Positions 31,965 to 42,492 of a stretch of 64,000 nt of DNA are shown here, piece after piece. Every line of letters starts with the position of its first letter. Positions within the stretch are counted from its first letter, which is position 1. Both the position numbers and the translations under genes were made by a program. Source of the DNA: Desulfosporosinus youngiae DSM 17734 (GTDB lineage: Bacteria; Bacillota; Desulfitobacteriia; Desulfitobacteriales; Desulfitobacteriaceae); NCBI RefSeq assembly GCF_000244895.1, contig NZ_CM001441.1, positions 2,872,226 to 2,936,225 on the forward strand, in the 5' to 3' direction. The notes below the pieces were generated by a model that searched no databases, was not told the origin of the DNA, and was given only the letters and a program-made list of their open reading frames with translations.

Positions 31965-33059
31965 ATGACTTCTATGACGGAACGTACCCCTGGGATTATC
32001 GCGGATGAAATAAATATAATCAACCATCGCACCGGAACGACCCTGCTGGCCAACGCCATGGAGATCGGTCGGTGTCTGAAAGAAGCCAAGGCCCTGGTCA
32101 GGTACGGGGAATGGGGCAAATGGCTGGCTGAGTCGGTCCGTTATTCCCAGCGCTCAGCCGGGCGGCTGATTCAGCTATATGAAGCTTATGGCGCTTCTCC
32201 TGACCTCGAATCCAATCCAAATTGGCCGGCGCTGTCTAATTTGACTTACACCAACGCCCTTATCCTCCTCGACGTCCCGGAAGAGTTGCGGGCGGACTTT
32301 ATCGCGCACAACGATGTCGGGAACATGTCTTCCCGTGAACTTAAGCGGGCCGTTGGAGCTGCCGGGGCTGACGGAGAGAAGGAGCACACCCCGTCTTTGC
32401 AAAAGATTGACCAGGCTCTGCAGAAGATCGCCGACCTGGAAAAGGCGCTGAACACCATGATCGCTAAAATCAGTGATCTTGCCGACCAGGTCCGGAGCCT
32501 GGAACAGCGGGTGGAAGAGGCAGCGTCGAAATTCAGGACAGGACGGACGAGAGCCGCAGGGAAAGAGGCGAGTTCGGGCAAGAGCCAAAAAGAAGCGCCG
32601 GCGGCCGCCCAAAGCGTCCAAACTGCGCGTCTCCCCATATCCCAAGCAGGCGCTGAATCCCACCCAGCCTCCGAGACGACGGAACCGGCTGCCCCGGAAG
32701 CAGCGCCAGTAAGGCCTGCCGCCCCAGAGGCAGCGCCCGCTAAAGCTCGCTCCGCCGGCCAGCGCTCCTCTGCTCCCGTGCTCGTCGCTTCCGATTTCAC
32801 GGTGCCTGAATTTCCCAATTTTACGGCCACCGGGTTTGAAAACGCCGATCCCGAATACTATATCAGGCAGGCCGAATCCCTGTTTGAATTTCACCGCGGC
32901 AATATTCACCGCTCTTTTGACCAGCTCAAGCTGTTGCTGACCGTGCTGGCCAGGAAGGATAAGGAGATGAAGGAGAGACTGCGCAAGCAGCTCAAATCCT
33001 TCCTTGAAAACATGGCCAAAATTATAAGCCAATGGCCTCCGGCGATTAAAATGACTTAA
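31965..33059 (+). CDS. DUF3102-domain protein with Pro/Ala-rich linker
   Basis: A 364-aa protein. Residues ~1-130 are a DUF3102 domain: GIIADEINIINHRTGTTLLA, NAMEIGRCLKEAKALVRYGE, WGKWLAESVRYSQRSAGRLI. A coiled-coil stretch (QKIADLEKALNTMIAKI) and a long Ala/Pro/Lys-rich low-complexity linker (~205-290) follow, then a helical end. DUF3102 proteins are often on mobile elements or phages and may bind DNA. ATG 31965 fits the domain start. Its GC content is higher than the AT-rich genes that follow. Confidence 0.75.
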   Translation: MTSMTERTPGIIADEINIINHRTGTTLLANAMEIGRCLKEAKALVRYGEWGKWLAESVRYSQRSAGRLIQLYEAYGASPDLESNPNWPALSNLTYTNALILLDVPEELRADFIAHNDVGNMSSRELKRAVGAAGADGEKEHTPSLQKIDQALQKIADLEKALNTMIAKISDLADQVRSLEQRVEEAASKFRTGRTRAAGKEASSGKSQKEAPAAAQSVQTARLPISQAGAESHPASETTEPAAPEAAPVRPAAPEAAPAKARSAGQRSSAPVLVASDFTVPEFPNFTATGFENADPEYYIRQAESLFEFHRGNIHRSFDQLKLLLTVLARKDKEMKERLRKQLKSFLENMAKIISQWPPAIKMT

Positions 33060-33138
33060 AAAGCAATTATGTGCTGGAAAATCACGCCTGGTTTAAGTAT
33101 TTGAAATATTCATAAATATCATCTACAATTATTTATAA

Positions 33139-35435
<2,297 letters not shown>

Positions 35436-35452
<17 letters not shown>

Positions 35453-35475
35453 ATGTTGCAAACTTTTTGTCTTTT
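35436..35475 (+). terminator. Terminator of the WYL pair
   Basis: AGTTTGCAACA-agataaa-TGTTGCAAACT then TTTTGTCTTTT: an 11-bp perfect stem. The TAA of WYL 2 sits in the loop, so the last codons are part of the stem. Confidence 0.85.
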
Positions 35476-35500
35476 GACCGGTAAATTATCCCGCTATACT
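35474..35500 (+). promoter_or_regulatory. Promoter of the tRNA-like RNA
   Basis: TTGACC - 15 bp - TATACT (or 17 bp to TACTAA). A second TATAAT is at 35535-35540, adjacent to the tRNA-like 5' end. Transcription would begin ~35507. Confidence 0.5.
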
Positions 35501-35540
35501 AAAAATGTTCCTAATTCCTTTACATAGATTTCTGTATAAT

Positions 35541-35706
35541 CTTACGGTGCCTGACTTCTTAAGATTTAGGTATGCCGGTATCGGAATATGGAACTCAAGA
35601 ACCGAGGAACGGAGGTTCGATTCCTCCATTACCGTAAGGTAATTAGCTCAGTGGCAGAGCCTTCGGCTATAAGGGGTTCGAATCCCCATCAGATTTAAGG
35701 ATCTGA
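35541..35706 (+). ncRNA. tRNA-like non-coding RNA of the RtcB/SPFH locus
   Basis: Two tRNA-like halves. The first starts CTTACGGT and ends ACCGTAAG (35631-35638), an 8-bp acceptor-like stem; inside are a D-arm-like stem CCTGA/TTAGG (35550-35570) and a perfect T arm GGAGG-TTCGATT-CCTCC. The second has a canonical D arm, TAGCTCAGTGGCAGAGC (35644-35660), no anticodon arm, and a T arm GGGG-TTCGAAT-CCCC, followed by the hairpin TCAGAT-ttaagg-ATCTGA. ATTACC/GGTAAT can also pair across the junction. No CCA and no anticodon loop are present, so it is not a working tRNA. Published comparative work links SPFH/Band-7 proteins of RtcB repair loci with a tRNA-like RNA; position and form fit that. Confidence 0.75.
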
Positions 35707-35970
35707 AGCTATGGTTAGCTCTCAATGGTCACCTGAAGATTGGATCTTTGGAGAGAATCCCACGTTTGGGCAGTATCTCTGCAAAGACAGCGGGACTTAA
35801 GCCATGAAGTGCGCGGATACCGGATAAAGCGAACCTAAACTTGTCTGAGGCATAAGCAATTCATCATGGCCAAGATAGGTAACTCTGTCCTTAAGCAGTA
35901 CTCCGCTAAGGTTTCGCAGGGGTTCTCAAAAAAGATTCAGCAAAATTGTTAAGAAAGAGGATGGATTAAA
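35707..35970 (+). other. Untranslated stretch after the tRNA-like RNA, possible structured leader
   Basis: No ORF with an RBS. Short pairings are possible (GCTCTC at ~35717 with GGAGAG at ~35750). It may be the 3' part of the tRNA-like RNA or the leader of the SPFH gene. Confidence 0.35.
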
Positions 35971-37080
35971 ATGAAGGTAAGCATTAAGAATGATGAAAGA
36001 GGATTATTATTCAAAGACGGTAACTATACGAAATGCTTAAAACCTGGGAAACATTATTTTAATCCATTGCTTAAATATCAGGTAGTGACATCAGATGTTA
36101 ACAAAACTTTCGAAACGAACGGTAAAAACATCAATCTGTTTCTTGGAGATCATGAACTTTTGCAGGAACTCACAGTTGTCGATATCCAGGACTATGAGAT
36201 TGCTATTCATTTTGAAGATAATAAGCTTGTTGAGGTGCTGAAGCCAGGAAAATATGCATTCTGGAACGTCATGAAAAAGCATGAGTTTATCATCATAGAC
36301 ATACGCAATCCCGAAGTCCAAGGGGATATAGACCCTTCAGTCTACAGTAGCCCGAAGCTGGCCGGTTTTTTGAGTTATTGCGAAGTTGCAAGCTATGAGA
36401 AAGGGATTCTCTATTACGACAATATAATTCAACGGATACTGGAACCCGGCAGATATTTCTTCTGGAAGAGTCCGGTCCATATTGCCGTTAAAAATGTTGA
36501 TCTTAGACAGCAGCAGATGGATATGACGGGTCAAGAAATTATGACGGAAGACAAGATCACCTTAAGATTGAATTTTGTCTGTCAGTACAAAATTATCGAT
36601 CCTCTAAAAGTCATTGAGTTAAAGTCCTTTGAGGAACAGCTTTATATCATTTTACAGCTCATCTTAAGAGAATATATTGGATCCTTAAAGTTAGACGATC
36701 TTCTTTTGAAAAAGCAGGAAATAGGGAACTACATCCTTGGAAAATTCCAAGAGAAAAGCTCCGGTTTTGGTGTAGAGTTTATGTTTGTTGGGGTGAAAGA
36801 TATTATTCTGCCCGGGGATATTAAAGAAATCCTCAATACCGTGTTGATTGCGGAAAAGAAAGCCCAAGCCAACGTCATCACCCGCAGAGAGGAAGTTGCT
36901 TCCACCAGAAGCCTTTTAAATACAGCAAAGCTGATGGAGGAAAACCAGACTCTTTATCGCTTAAAGGAACTGGAGTTCCTAGAAAAAATTTGTGATAAGA
37001 TCGGAAATATATCCCTTACAGGCGGAGGCAGCTTGCTCGAACAGCTGAACAATTTGCTCTCGGCGAAGGCAATGAACTAA
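35971..37080 (+). CDS. SPFH/Band-7 (slipin-like) protein
   Basis: A 369-aa protein. The N-terminal ~120 residues include a repeated beta motif (CLKPGKHYFNPLLKYQVV, VLKPGKYAFWNVMKKHEF, ILEPGRYFFWKSPVHIAV). The SPFH core follows (VKNVDLRQQQMDMTGQEIMT, LRLNFVCQYKIIDPLKVIEL, REYIGSLKLDDLLL) and ends in a coiled coil (VLIAEKKAQANVITRREEVA). No transmembrane segment is obvious, so it may be a cytosolic scaffold. In RtcB loci such proteins are proposed scaffolds for RNA repair with a tRNA-like RNA, which is directly upstream here. Confidence 0.88.
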   Translation: MKVSIKNDERGLLFKDGNYTKCLKPGKHYFNPLLKYQVVTSDVNKTFETNGKNINLFLGDHELLQELTVVDIQDYEIAIHFEDNKLVEVLKPGKYAFWNVMKKHEFIIIDIRNPEVQGDIDPSVYSSPKLAGFLSYCEVASYEKGILYYDNIIQRILEPGRYFFWKSPVHIAVKNVDLRQQQMDMTGQEIMTEDKITLRLNFVCQYKIIDPLKVIELKSFEEQLYIILQLILREYIGSLKLDDLLLKKQEIGNYILGKFQEKSSGFGVEFMFVGVKDIILPGDIKEILNTVLIAEKKAQANVITRREEVASTRSLLNTAKLMEENQTLYRLKELEFLEKICDKIGNISLTGGGSLLEQLNNLLSAKAMN

Positions 37081-37094
37081 TAAGAGCTCGTTAA

Positions 37095-37133
37095 AAATCT
37101 CTCCGAAGAACCAATGGCTTGTAGGAGAGATTT
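37095..37133 (+). terminator. Hairpin between SPFH and HEAT genes
   Basis: AAATCTCTCC and GGAGAGATTT (10 bp, perfect) around a 19-base loop, followed by CCTTCC-ttcg-GGAGGGG. Without a T run it may modulate the downstream genes or be a processing site. Confidence 0.5.
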
Positions 37134-37172
37134 CCTTCCTTCGGGAGGGGAATCGGAAAAGAAGGGGAATTA

Positions 37173-38753
37173 ATGATGGAATATCTTGATAAATACTCTG
37201 CCCATCAGACTCTAATTAAACCCCTAAAAATATTCGGATTTCCGAAGGTTAACGATAAAATAGATGCCTTGCTTTGGTTAAGCAAAGATATCGATCCAAA
37301 GGATCTTGAATATGTCTTTCCTCTAATTTTTATAAAAAATACAAAGCTCGCTTTAACTGCTGCCCAAATAGCTGCAGGAATTATGAGTAAAATTGGGGTT
37401 AAGGACTGGAACCGCATCTACGATCAAGTTAAATACACTAGAATAGATGAGAAAAGCCTGGTTAGACTTTTAGAGTTTGAGACCGATATCTCCGTTCACC
37501 TGCTAGGTATTGCGTCACTCAACAGTAATGGCTATGTACGGGAGAAGGCTTTGAAATTAATATCTGGTGTAAAAAGCCCAAGTGTTGTTCCATATATTCT
37601 TTTAAGGCTCAATGATTGGGTTGTATCTGTAAGAAATCTGGCGGAGCATCTTCTTAAAAACATGTTCATTCCTGACAACATAGATCCTTTTATCAATCAC
37701 TTTGATTTGATTAATAAATTGCAAGACTCGGTTCGGGTGGATCTTAACCGCATAAAAATACAAGTTGAAGATTTCCTCAAAGCTGATTCCTTTAAAGAGA
37801 TAGTTAAGAGTAAGCTAAAACATCCTCAGATTAAGACACGGCTATTTTGCTATCAGCTATTGAGGGAGAGGATTGTCAATGATCAAACCATCCTAAATTC
37901 TGCTCTTCAAGATAAATCATTTGAAGTTAGGATGTGGCTGGTGGTAGCAATAAAAACTCTTGAACCTCAAGCCCAAGATGTGATTATTGAAAAATTGCTT
38001 CAGGACAAATCCGTTAAAGTTAAAACGGCAGTACTAAGGGAACATGCAGATAGTGTTTGCCTGAATTTCAGAGGAATTTTAGAGATGCTCTTGGTAGATG
38101 AGTCTGCTTCCGTGCGAGATGACGCTAGGTTTATCGTAAAAAAACATTCAATGATCACAGATATTCCAGAATTCTATCGGCAGCAAATTATAAAGAACCC
38201 TTTGCCGGGAGCTATTGCAGGGCTGGGGGAAACAGGAAGCCAAAGAGACTTTGACATTATTTGTGGTTTCAAAACACATGAAGAGCCTAAAATAAGACTA
38301 GCTTCCCTGATAGCCATGTGGCAACTATCGAAAGTGGATACCGTTGGTTTTGTATTGGACGCTTTAAATTCTGATCTGACTAAGATTAAAAAAACAGCAA
38401 AACGTCTTTTCAAAAAAACAAAAATGCCTGAAATACTTTCCGGTATGAAAGAAAAATTAAAGAGCGAAGATCTTAATACCCGAATTTTTGCACTTCAAGT
38501 AATTTATAGTTACGGTGGGTGGCAGGCTCTTCTAGCTATTCTTTATGCCATCTCTGGAGAGCAGGAGCCGGTTTTGAGTGAAGCAAGAACTTTATTAAAT
38601 AGTTGGTTGCCTAAATCTACAAGCTTATACTCTAAGCCAGACGGAGACACAGAAAAAGCGATTTTCAATCTTTATGAGACTATCTTCCTAAAAGGATTAA
38701 TCAGCGAGAGTGCCCTAAAAGAATTACAATTTGTTCTTGTCACCAGAAGATAG
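37173..38753 (+). CDS. HEAT-repeat protein
   Basis: A 526-aa all-helical protein built from HEAT/PBS-lyase-like repeats: SVHLLGIASLNSNGYVREKA, LRLNDWVVSVRNLAEHLLKN, LQDKSFEVRMWLVVAIKTLE, LLVDESASVRDDARFIVKKH. Such solenoids bind proteins or RNA. It lies between the SPFH and PrfH genes, 92 and 48 bp away, and is a candidate adaptor of the repair complex. The stop is TAG. No catalytic motif is visible. Confidence 0.85.
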   Translation: MMEYLDKYSAHQTLIKPLKIFGFPKVNDKIDALLWLSKDIDPKDLEYVFPLIFIKNTKLALTAAQIAAGIMSKIGVKDWNRIYDQVKYTRIDEKSLVRLLEFETDISVHLLGIASLNSNGYVREKALKLISGVKSPSVVPYILLRLNDWVVSVRNLAEHLLKNMFIPDNIDPFINHFDLINKLQDSVRVDLNRIKIQVEDFLKADSFKEIVKSKLKHPQIKTRLFCYQLLRERIVNDQTILNSALQDKSFEVRMWLVVAIKTLEPQAQDVIIEKLLQDKSVKVKTAVLREHADSVCLNFRGILEMLLVDESASVRDDARFIVKKHSMITDIPEFYRQQIIKNPLPGAIAGLGETGSQRDFDIICGFKTHEEPKIRLASLIAMWQLSKVDTVGFVLDALNSDLTKIKKTAKRLFKKTKMPEILSGMKEKLKSEDLNTRIFALQVIYSYGGWQALLAILYAISGEQEPVLSEARTLLNSWLPKSTSLYSKPDGDTEKAIFNLYETIFLKGLISESALKELQFVLVTRR

Positions 38754-38801
38754 TGAATCTACATTGATATTTTCTTTTCTAAAGTCAAGGAGGTTCCGGA
38801 A

Positions 38802-39422
38802 ATGTGGATGCAAATCAGCTCAGGGAAAGGTCCGGATGAATGTGAACTGGCAGTAGGGCTTTTCCTGGAAACAATACTGAAGGAAAACAAAACTATAAGA
38901 GTCATTGATTCGGTACCCGGACATTATAACGGTACTTATAAATCTGTTCTTCTATCCATTGATCCGCAGGAATTCAAGAGTGATACTGACAGCAGAAAGG
39001 GTACAATCCTCTGGATTTGTCAAAGCCCCTACAGGCCTAATCATCGGAGAAAGAATTGGTTTATTAATCTTGAAGTATATCAGTCGACTGAAAGGTTCAA
39101 GTTTACGGAAAAAGATGTGAAGATTGCCTCCATGAGAAGTTCCGGGCCGGGTGGCCAAAATGTAAATAAAGTAGAGACGGCAGTCAGAGCAGTTCACATT
39201 CCTACTGGGTTAACGGTAACTTCAGGTGAGGAACGATCGCAATATATGAATAAAAAGCTGGCACTTGCCCGGTTGGCAAACCTTATTGAAGCTAAAAATG
39301 AAGATAATAACAGTAGCCATAAAGAATCTATGTGGAGGCAGCATAACCTGCTTACCAGAGGAAATCCGATGAGAGTTTATGAAGGCAAGGAGTTTAAGTT
39401 AATACAAAGACCAGATAATTGA
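38802..39422 (+). CDS. prfH: PrfH, peptide-chain-release-factor homologue
   Basis: A 206-aa protein with the GGQ domain: SSGPGGQNVNKVETAVRAVH, then the RF-type TSGEERSQYMNKKLALARL and WRQHNLLTRGNPMRVYEG. The N-terminal ~100 residues lack the PxT/SPF anticodon-mimicking region of RF1/RF2, as in PrfH. GGQ is intact, so it can hydrolyse peptidyl-tRNA. PrfH with RtcB2 is reported to act on ribosomes cut in the decoding centre: PrfH frees the peptide and RtcB reseals the rRNA. RBS AAGGAGG; 52 bp before the RtcB start. Confidence 0.94.
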   Translation: MWMQISSGKGPDECELAVGLFLETILKENKTIRVIDSVPGHYNGTYKSVLLSIDPQEFKSDTDSRKGTILWICQSPYRPNHRRKNWFINLEVYQSTERFKFTEKDVKIASMRSSGPGGQNVNKVETAVRAVHIPTGLTVTSGEERSQYMNKKLALARLANLIEAKNEDNNSSHKESMWRQHNLLTRGNPMRVYEGKEFKLIQRPDN

Positions 39423-39474
39423 TGAGCTACATATGACCAGGCTATTTAATATAGAAATGGAACGGTGGATAAAA

Positions 39475-40647
39475 ATGTTGCAAATAGAAGGGAAATATAA
39501 TATAGCGAAGGTGTATACGGATATTCTGGAAGAAGGGGCCGCTGTACAGATTGAAACTCTTTGTAATCAGGAGTTTGTAAAAGAAAGCAAAATTAGGGTC
39601 ATGCCTGATGTGCATGCCGGAGCCGGTTGCACGATTGGAACCACGATGACCATTACGGATAAAGTGGTTCCTAACTTAGTGGGGGTGGATATCGGTTGCG
39701 GTATGGAAACCATTTCAATCATCAACAAACGATTGGAGCTGCAAAAGTTAGATAAGTTGATTTATGAGAATATACCGTCAGGTTTTGAAGTGCGGAAGAC
39801 ACCTCATCGGTATAACGAACAAATTGATTTAACAGAGCTTCGTTGTCATAAAGCAGTGCAATTGGGCAGAGCAGAAAAAAGTATTGGGACATTGGGTGGC
39901 GGCAATCATTTTATTGAGGTTAATAAGGATGAGGCCGGCAGCTTATATGTTGTAGTTCACTCAGGGAGCCGCCACTTGGGACTTGAGGTGGCAAAATATT
40001 ATCAGGATGCAGGGTATAAGCAGTTAAACCATAATGACAAATCAGATATGGAGGCACTCGTTGACCGTTTAAAGTCTGAAGGCCGGGATAAGGAAATCCA
40101 GAAGATTCCTTTTCCTCTTGCTTATGTAACCGGGAGCCTGTTTGAGGACTATATTCATGATATGAAAATCGTCCAGCAGTTTGCAGTGCTCAACCGTAAA
40201 GCCATGATTACCGAGATTGTGAAGGGCATGAAATTAGACGTAATGGAGCAGTTCACTACGACTCATAATTACATTGACACTGACATGATGATCTTACGAA
40301 AAGGTGCTGTGTCCGCCAAGAAAGGGGAAAAACTCTTAATTCCCATCAATATGAGGGATGGCAGTCTCATCTGTGTTGGCAAAGGCAATGAGGATTGGAA
40401 CTGTTCTGCTCCTCATGGCGCAGGCAGGCTCATGAGCAGGACCAAGGCCAAACAAAGCTTTACCCTTTCGGACTTTAAAAAACAGATGAAGGATGTGTAT
40501 ACGACTTCGGTCAATAAAGAAACCTTGGATGAGTGTCCGATGGCTTATAAGACAATGGATAACATCGTAAATAATATTGGCCCGACAGCGGATATTGTGA
40601 AAGTAATTCAGCCGATTTATAACTTTAAGGCAGGAGAAGAGCATTAA
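39475..40647 (+). CDS. rtcB: RtcB-family RNA ligase (RtcB2-type by context)
   Basis: A 390-aa ligase that joins 2',3'-cyclic phosphate or 3'-phosphate to 5'-OH RNA ends using GTP and Mn. Key motifs: IRVMPDVHAGAGCTIGTT, VGVDIGCGMETISI (Mn-binding Asp/Cys), GGGNHFIEV, VVHSGSRHLG, and APHGAGRLMSRTKAK, with the His that takes GMP. It is shorter than the classic tRNA-repair RtcB (~480 aa), as expected for the PrfH-linked group. ATG 39475 begins at the family start LQIEGKYNIAKVY; an ATG 14 codons earlier lacks a good RBS. Confidence 0.94.
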   Translation: MLQIEGKYNIAKVYTDILEEGAAVQIETLCNQEFVKESKIRVMPDVHAGAGCTIGTTMTITDKVVPNLVGVDIGCGMETISIINKRLELQKLDKLIYENIPSGFEVRKTPHRYNEQIDLTELRCHKAVQLGRAEKSIGTLGGGNHFIEVNKDEAGSLYVVVHSGSRHLGLEVAKYYQDAGYKQLNHNDKSDMEALVDRLKSEGRDKEIQKIPFPLAYVTGSLFEDYIHDMKIVQQFAVLNRKAMITEIVKGMKLDVMEQFTTTHNYIDTDMMILRKGAVSAKKGEKLLIPINMRDGSLICVGKGNEDWNCSAPHGAGRLMSRTKAKQSFTLSDFKKQMKDVYTTSVNKETLDECPMAYKTMDNIVNNIGPTADIVKVIQPIYNFKAGEEH

Positions 40648-40831
40648 GAAAGATATTCAGACATCATTTATATGTATTGTGATAGATATATGCAAGCTGT
40701 GTGGAGATGGTATATAAACGTCTTTTTAGATAATAAAAAGCACCCAAAATGGAGTGCTTGTATGCTATAATTTATTTGTAACAGAAAAGGCTTGCAGGGC
40801 GGTCGGCATTCCTCCGAAGGGAGGTGATGCC

Positions 40832-40915
40832 GTGGAAGTATACCAAACTTTGATGCTGATGATTTCATTTGCAACATTGGTGGTGTTAATACTTTCATTC
40901 CATAAACGGAAATAG
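40832..40915 (+). CDS. Hol-tox-type small hydrophobic toxin
   Basis: A 27-aa peptide: MEVYQTLMLMISFATLVVLI then LSFHKRK, one membrane helix and a basic end. This matches the putative holin-like toxin family of Firmicutes. The GTG start follows GGGAGGTGATGCC, and that RBS is paired with CCTCC 5 bases upstream in a leader hairpin, a common control in type I systems. Stop TAG. Confidence 0.8.
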   Translation: MEVYQTLMLMISFATLVVLILSFHKRK

Positions 40916-41012
40916 ACCGCCTCACAGCAAAGGTTCGGTCTATTCCGTACTTTTGAAGCCGTCCGCTCTTTAAGCGGCTGTTATATTGGAGTCATGCGAG
41001 TAACATGACTCC
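40890..41012 (-). ncRNA. Candidate antitoxin RNA, convergent with the toxin mRNA
   Basis: On the minus strand TATACT/TATAAT boxes (41019-41029) could start an RNA of ~120 nt toward the toxin. It would begin with the GGAGTCATG hairpin and end near the GGAATAGACCG/CGGTCTATTTCC stem, overlapping the toxin 3' end. Boundaries are estimated from the hairpins only. Confidence 0.45.
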
Positions 41013-41150
41013 TCTTTGATTATAGTATACCACAGTTGATTCAAACTATCACTATTGATAGTGTTAGACAATATAAAATTTAAATGTTCATCCGCTCTTT
41101 GAACGTTCGTAGGGCCAGCGAGTAGTTCGTTTCCAAATTGTCCAAATCCA

Positions 41151-41197
41151 AATCAGCCCCAGAGGCTTCAATAAGCGTCCTCTTGGGCTGATTTTTT
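41151..41197 (+). terminator. Hairpin terminator
   Basis: AATCAGCCCcagaGG and CCTCTtGGGCTGATT then TTTTTG around ~15 bases. Confidence 0.65.
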
Positions 41198-41239
41198 GTC
41201 CGGATCATTTTCCAAAAGCTGTTTAAAAAACAGCCTCTC

Positions 41240-41287
41240 TTAACTTTTTTATTATCCGGGCCTGGGTTAGTTGACAATAACCTTATC
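41240..41287 (-). pseudogene. Decayed 3' end of a flavin-binding (PPOx-family) gene
   Basis: About 45 bases resemble the end of the gene at 22904-23290 (KVIVTTPGPDNKKV), but a frameshift places a stop after KVIVN. No other part of that gene is nearby; the surrounding frame (41080-41346) has no RBS. Confidence 0.55.
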
Positions 41288-41355
41288 TGAACATGATAAC
41301 ATCCGGTTCTCATTGCCCTTAGGGCAACGATAGGTGCAATCCTCATAAATTCCCT

Positions 41356-42426
41356 TTAGACATCTGGATATACATTCTTAGCTATCAGGATATCATCCGC
41401 TTTACCAATCTGACTATAGTGGAATAACTCTGCTTCAATGCTTACGGTATTCGCCGGCATTGGCTCCTGGATAATATCACCTTTCAGTTTAAATCCCAGT
41501 TTTCCCATGGATTCCTCAGTTTTCATGGAAAAGCCCAGAACACTGTTCTTATGGATTGGTTCCGCATCCAGCCACCCCTTGCTGTAAAACTGAAGGAAGA
41601 TATTCTCCTCACACTCATACTCAATAACCGGATAGCACATTCCTTTAGGGCACATTTCAGAAAGGAGCTTCTCAAATTCCCCTTTACTCCGGTCCACTTC
41701 CTCCGGGGATAATTGTTCCTTCAGCCGGGGATTAGCAAATGTCTTCTCCATCTCCACCCACATGTCGCAGAGGGTAACCCTGTTAATCTGCACCCAATGC
41801 TGCTCTCCGCTTATCTTGTCCGTGAAGTACAGCTTATCAGGGTACTCACTGCCAACAGTCAAAGTCACAGGCATTTCCACCAGATGGCGTGTGCTGTCCT
41901 GACGCATGGCAAAACGAATGGGTACTTCTGTATCAAAGGCCGGAATGGCGTCATACGCACCCGTGAAAGTCAGATTCGTCAAAAACATGGCGCCAATATC
42001 CTTAGTATCAATACCCACCGGACTCCAGCCCTTTAAGAGAAATTGGGTAAACAAGGCTACCTTATCCCATTGCTTTGTACCGCATTTGCTGCTGTCGCCT
42101 CCATTGGTCGTCAGTTCCAAATCGCCAAAGCTGACCTTTTCCACGCTGCCAAAACGCAAGGTGGGTTCCAGGTCCCTGTCGCCCCGCTGTTCGATGCGGT
42201 TAGTAAGCGCTTCCCCAGGGGAAGCGGTCAATACTGCAATTTCTGCATTCTCCAGCTTTTCCCGATACGCCTCGTCATATTGCAAAATCAACATCTGTAA
42301 AGTATGATCGTCACGGCACACCATACCTATGATATGGCAGATTACACCGTCGATCTCGGCATTCCTGCTGATGACGGCTATTTCTTTGATTTGGGATAAT
42401 CGGTTTTGTAACTCTTGAAAATTCAT
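41356..42426 (-). CDS. Protein of unknown family, paralog A
   Basis: A 356-aa soluble protein I do not recognise. It begins MNFQELQNRLSQIKEIAVIS, contains AEIDGVICHIIGMVCRDDHT, and a Cys-bearing region YPVIEYECEENIFLQFYSKG. Predicted alternating strands suggest a multi-domain beta-rich fold. No signal peptide or membrane segment. A paralog, about 80% identical by eye, is at 56832-57866; this copy has a longer C-terminus (KNVYPDV) and an extra CPKG in the acidic region. RBS GGAGAC/AAGGAGACC precedes the ATG. Confidence 0.8.
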   Translation of the reverse strand: MNFQELQNRLSQIKEIAVISRNAEIDGVICHIIGMVCRDDHTLQMLILQYDEAYREKLENAEIAVLTASPGEALTNRIEQRGDRDLEPTLRFGSVEKVSFGDLELTTNGGDSSKCGTKQWDKVALFTQFLLKGWSPVGIDTKDIGAMFLTNLTFTGAYDAIPAFDTEVPIRFAMRQDSTRHLVEMPVTLTVGSEYPDKLYFTDKISGEQHWVQINRVTLCDMWVEMEKTFANPRLKEQLSPEEVDRSKGEFEKLLSEMCPKGMCYPVIEYECEENIFLQFYSKGWLDAEPIHKNSVLGFSMKTEESMGKLGFKLKGDIIQEPMPANTVSIEAELFHYSQIGKADDILIAKNVYPDV

Positions 42427-42492
42427 GGAGGTCTCCTTTGTGATTTTATGGAGATATCTTCAAATTCATCTTCTCGATAAAACATAGGAAAA

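Larger units (their letters stand above)
40733..41074 (+). repeat. Type I toxin-antitoxin-like repeat, copy 2 (complete)
   Basis: ~340 bp. In order: start hairpin (AAGCAC..GTGCTT), extended -10 TGcTATAAT (40763-40771), leader hairpin GGCATtCCTCC/GGAGGtgATGCC hiding the RBS (40805-40831), toxin frame, stem GGAAATAGACCG/CGGTCTATTCC, stem CCGCT/AGCGG, stem GGAGTCATG/CATGACTCC, a leftward promoter, and the palindrome CACTAT-tg-ATAGTG. Copies 1 and 3 align to it. Confidence 0.85.

Noticed and set aside
32175-33032. Long minus-strand frame opposite the DUF3102 gene
   Set aside because: It is a shadow of the GC-rich, Pro/Ala-coding plus strand, with no RBS and no recognised domain.
35541-35638. A normal tRNA gene
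   Set aside because: There is no anticodon stem-loop of correct size, three extra bases lie between the T arm and the acceptor stem, and there is no CCA. It fits a tRNA-like RNA better.
41080-41346. 88-codon minus-strand frame
   Set aside because: It has no RBS, spans a terminator and contains the out-of-frame PPOx remnant, so it is not a gene.
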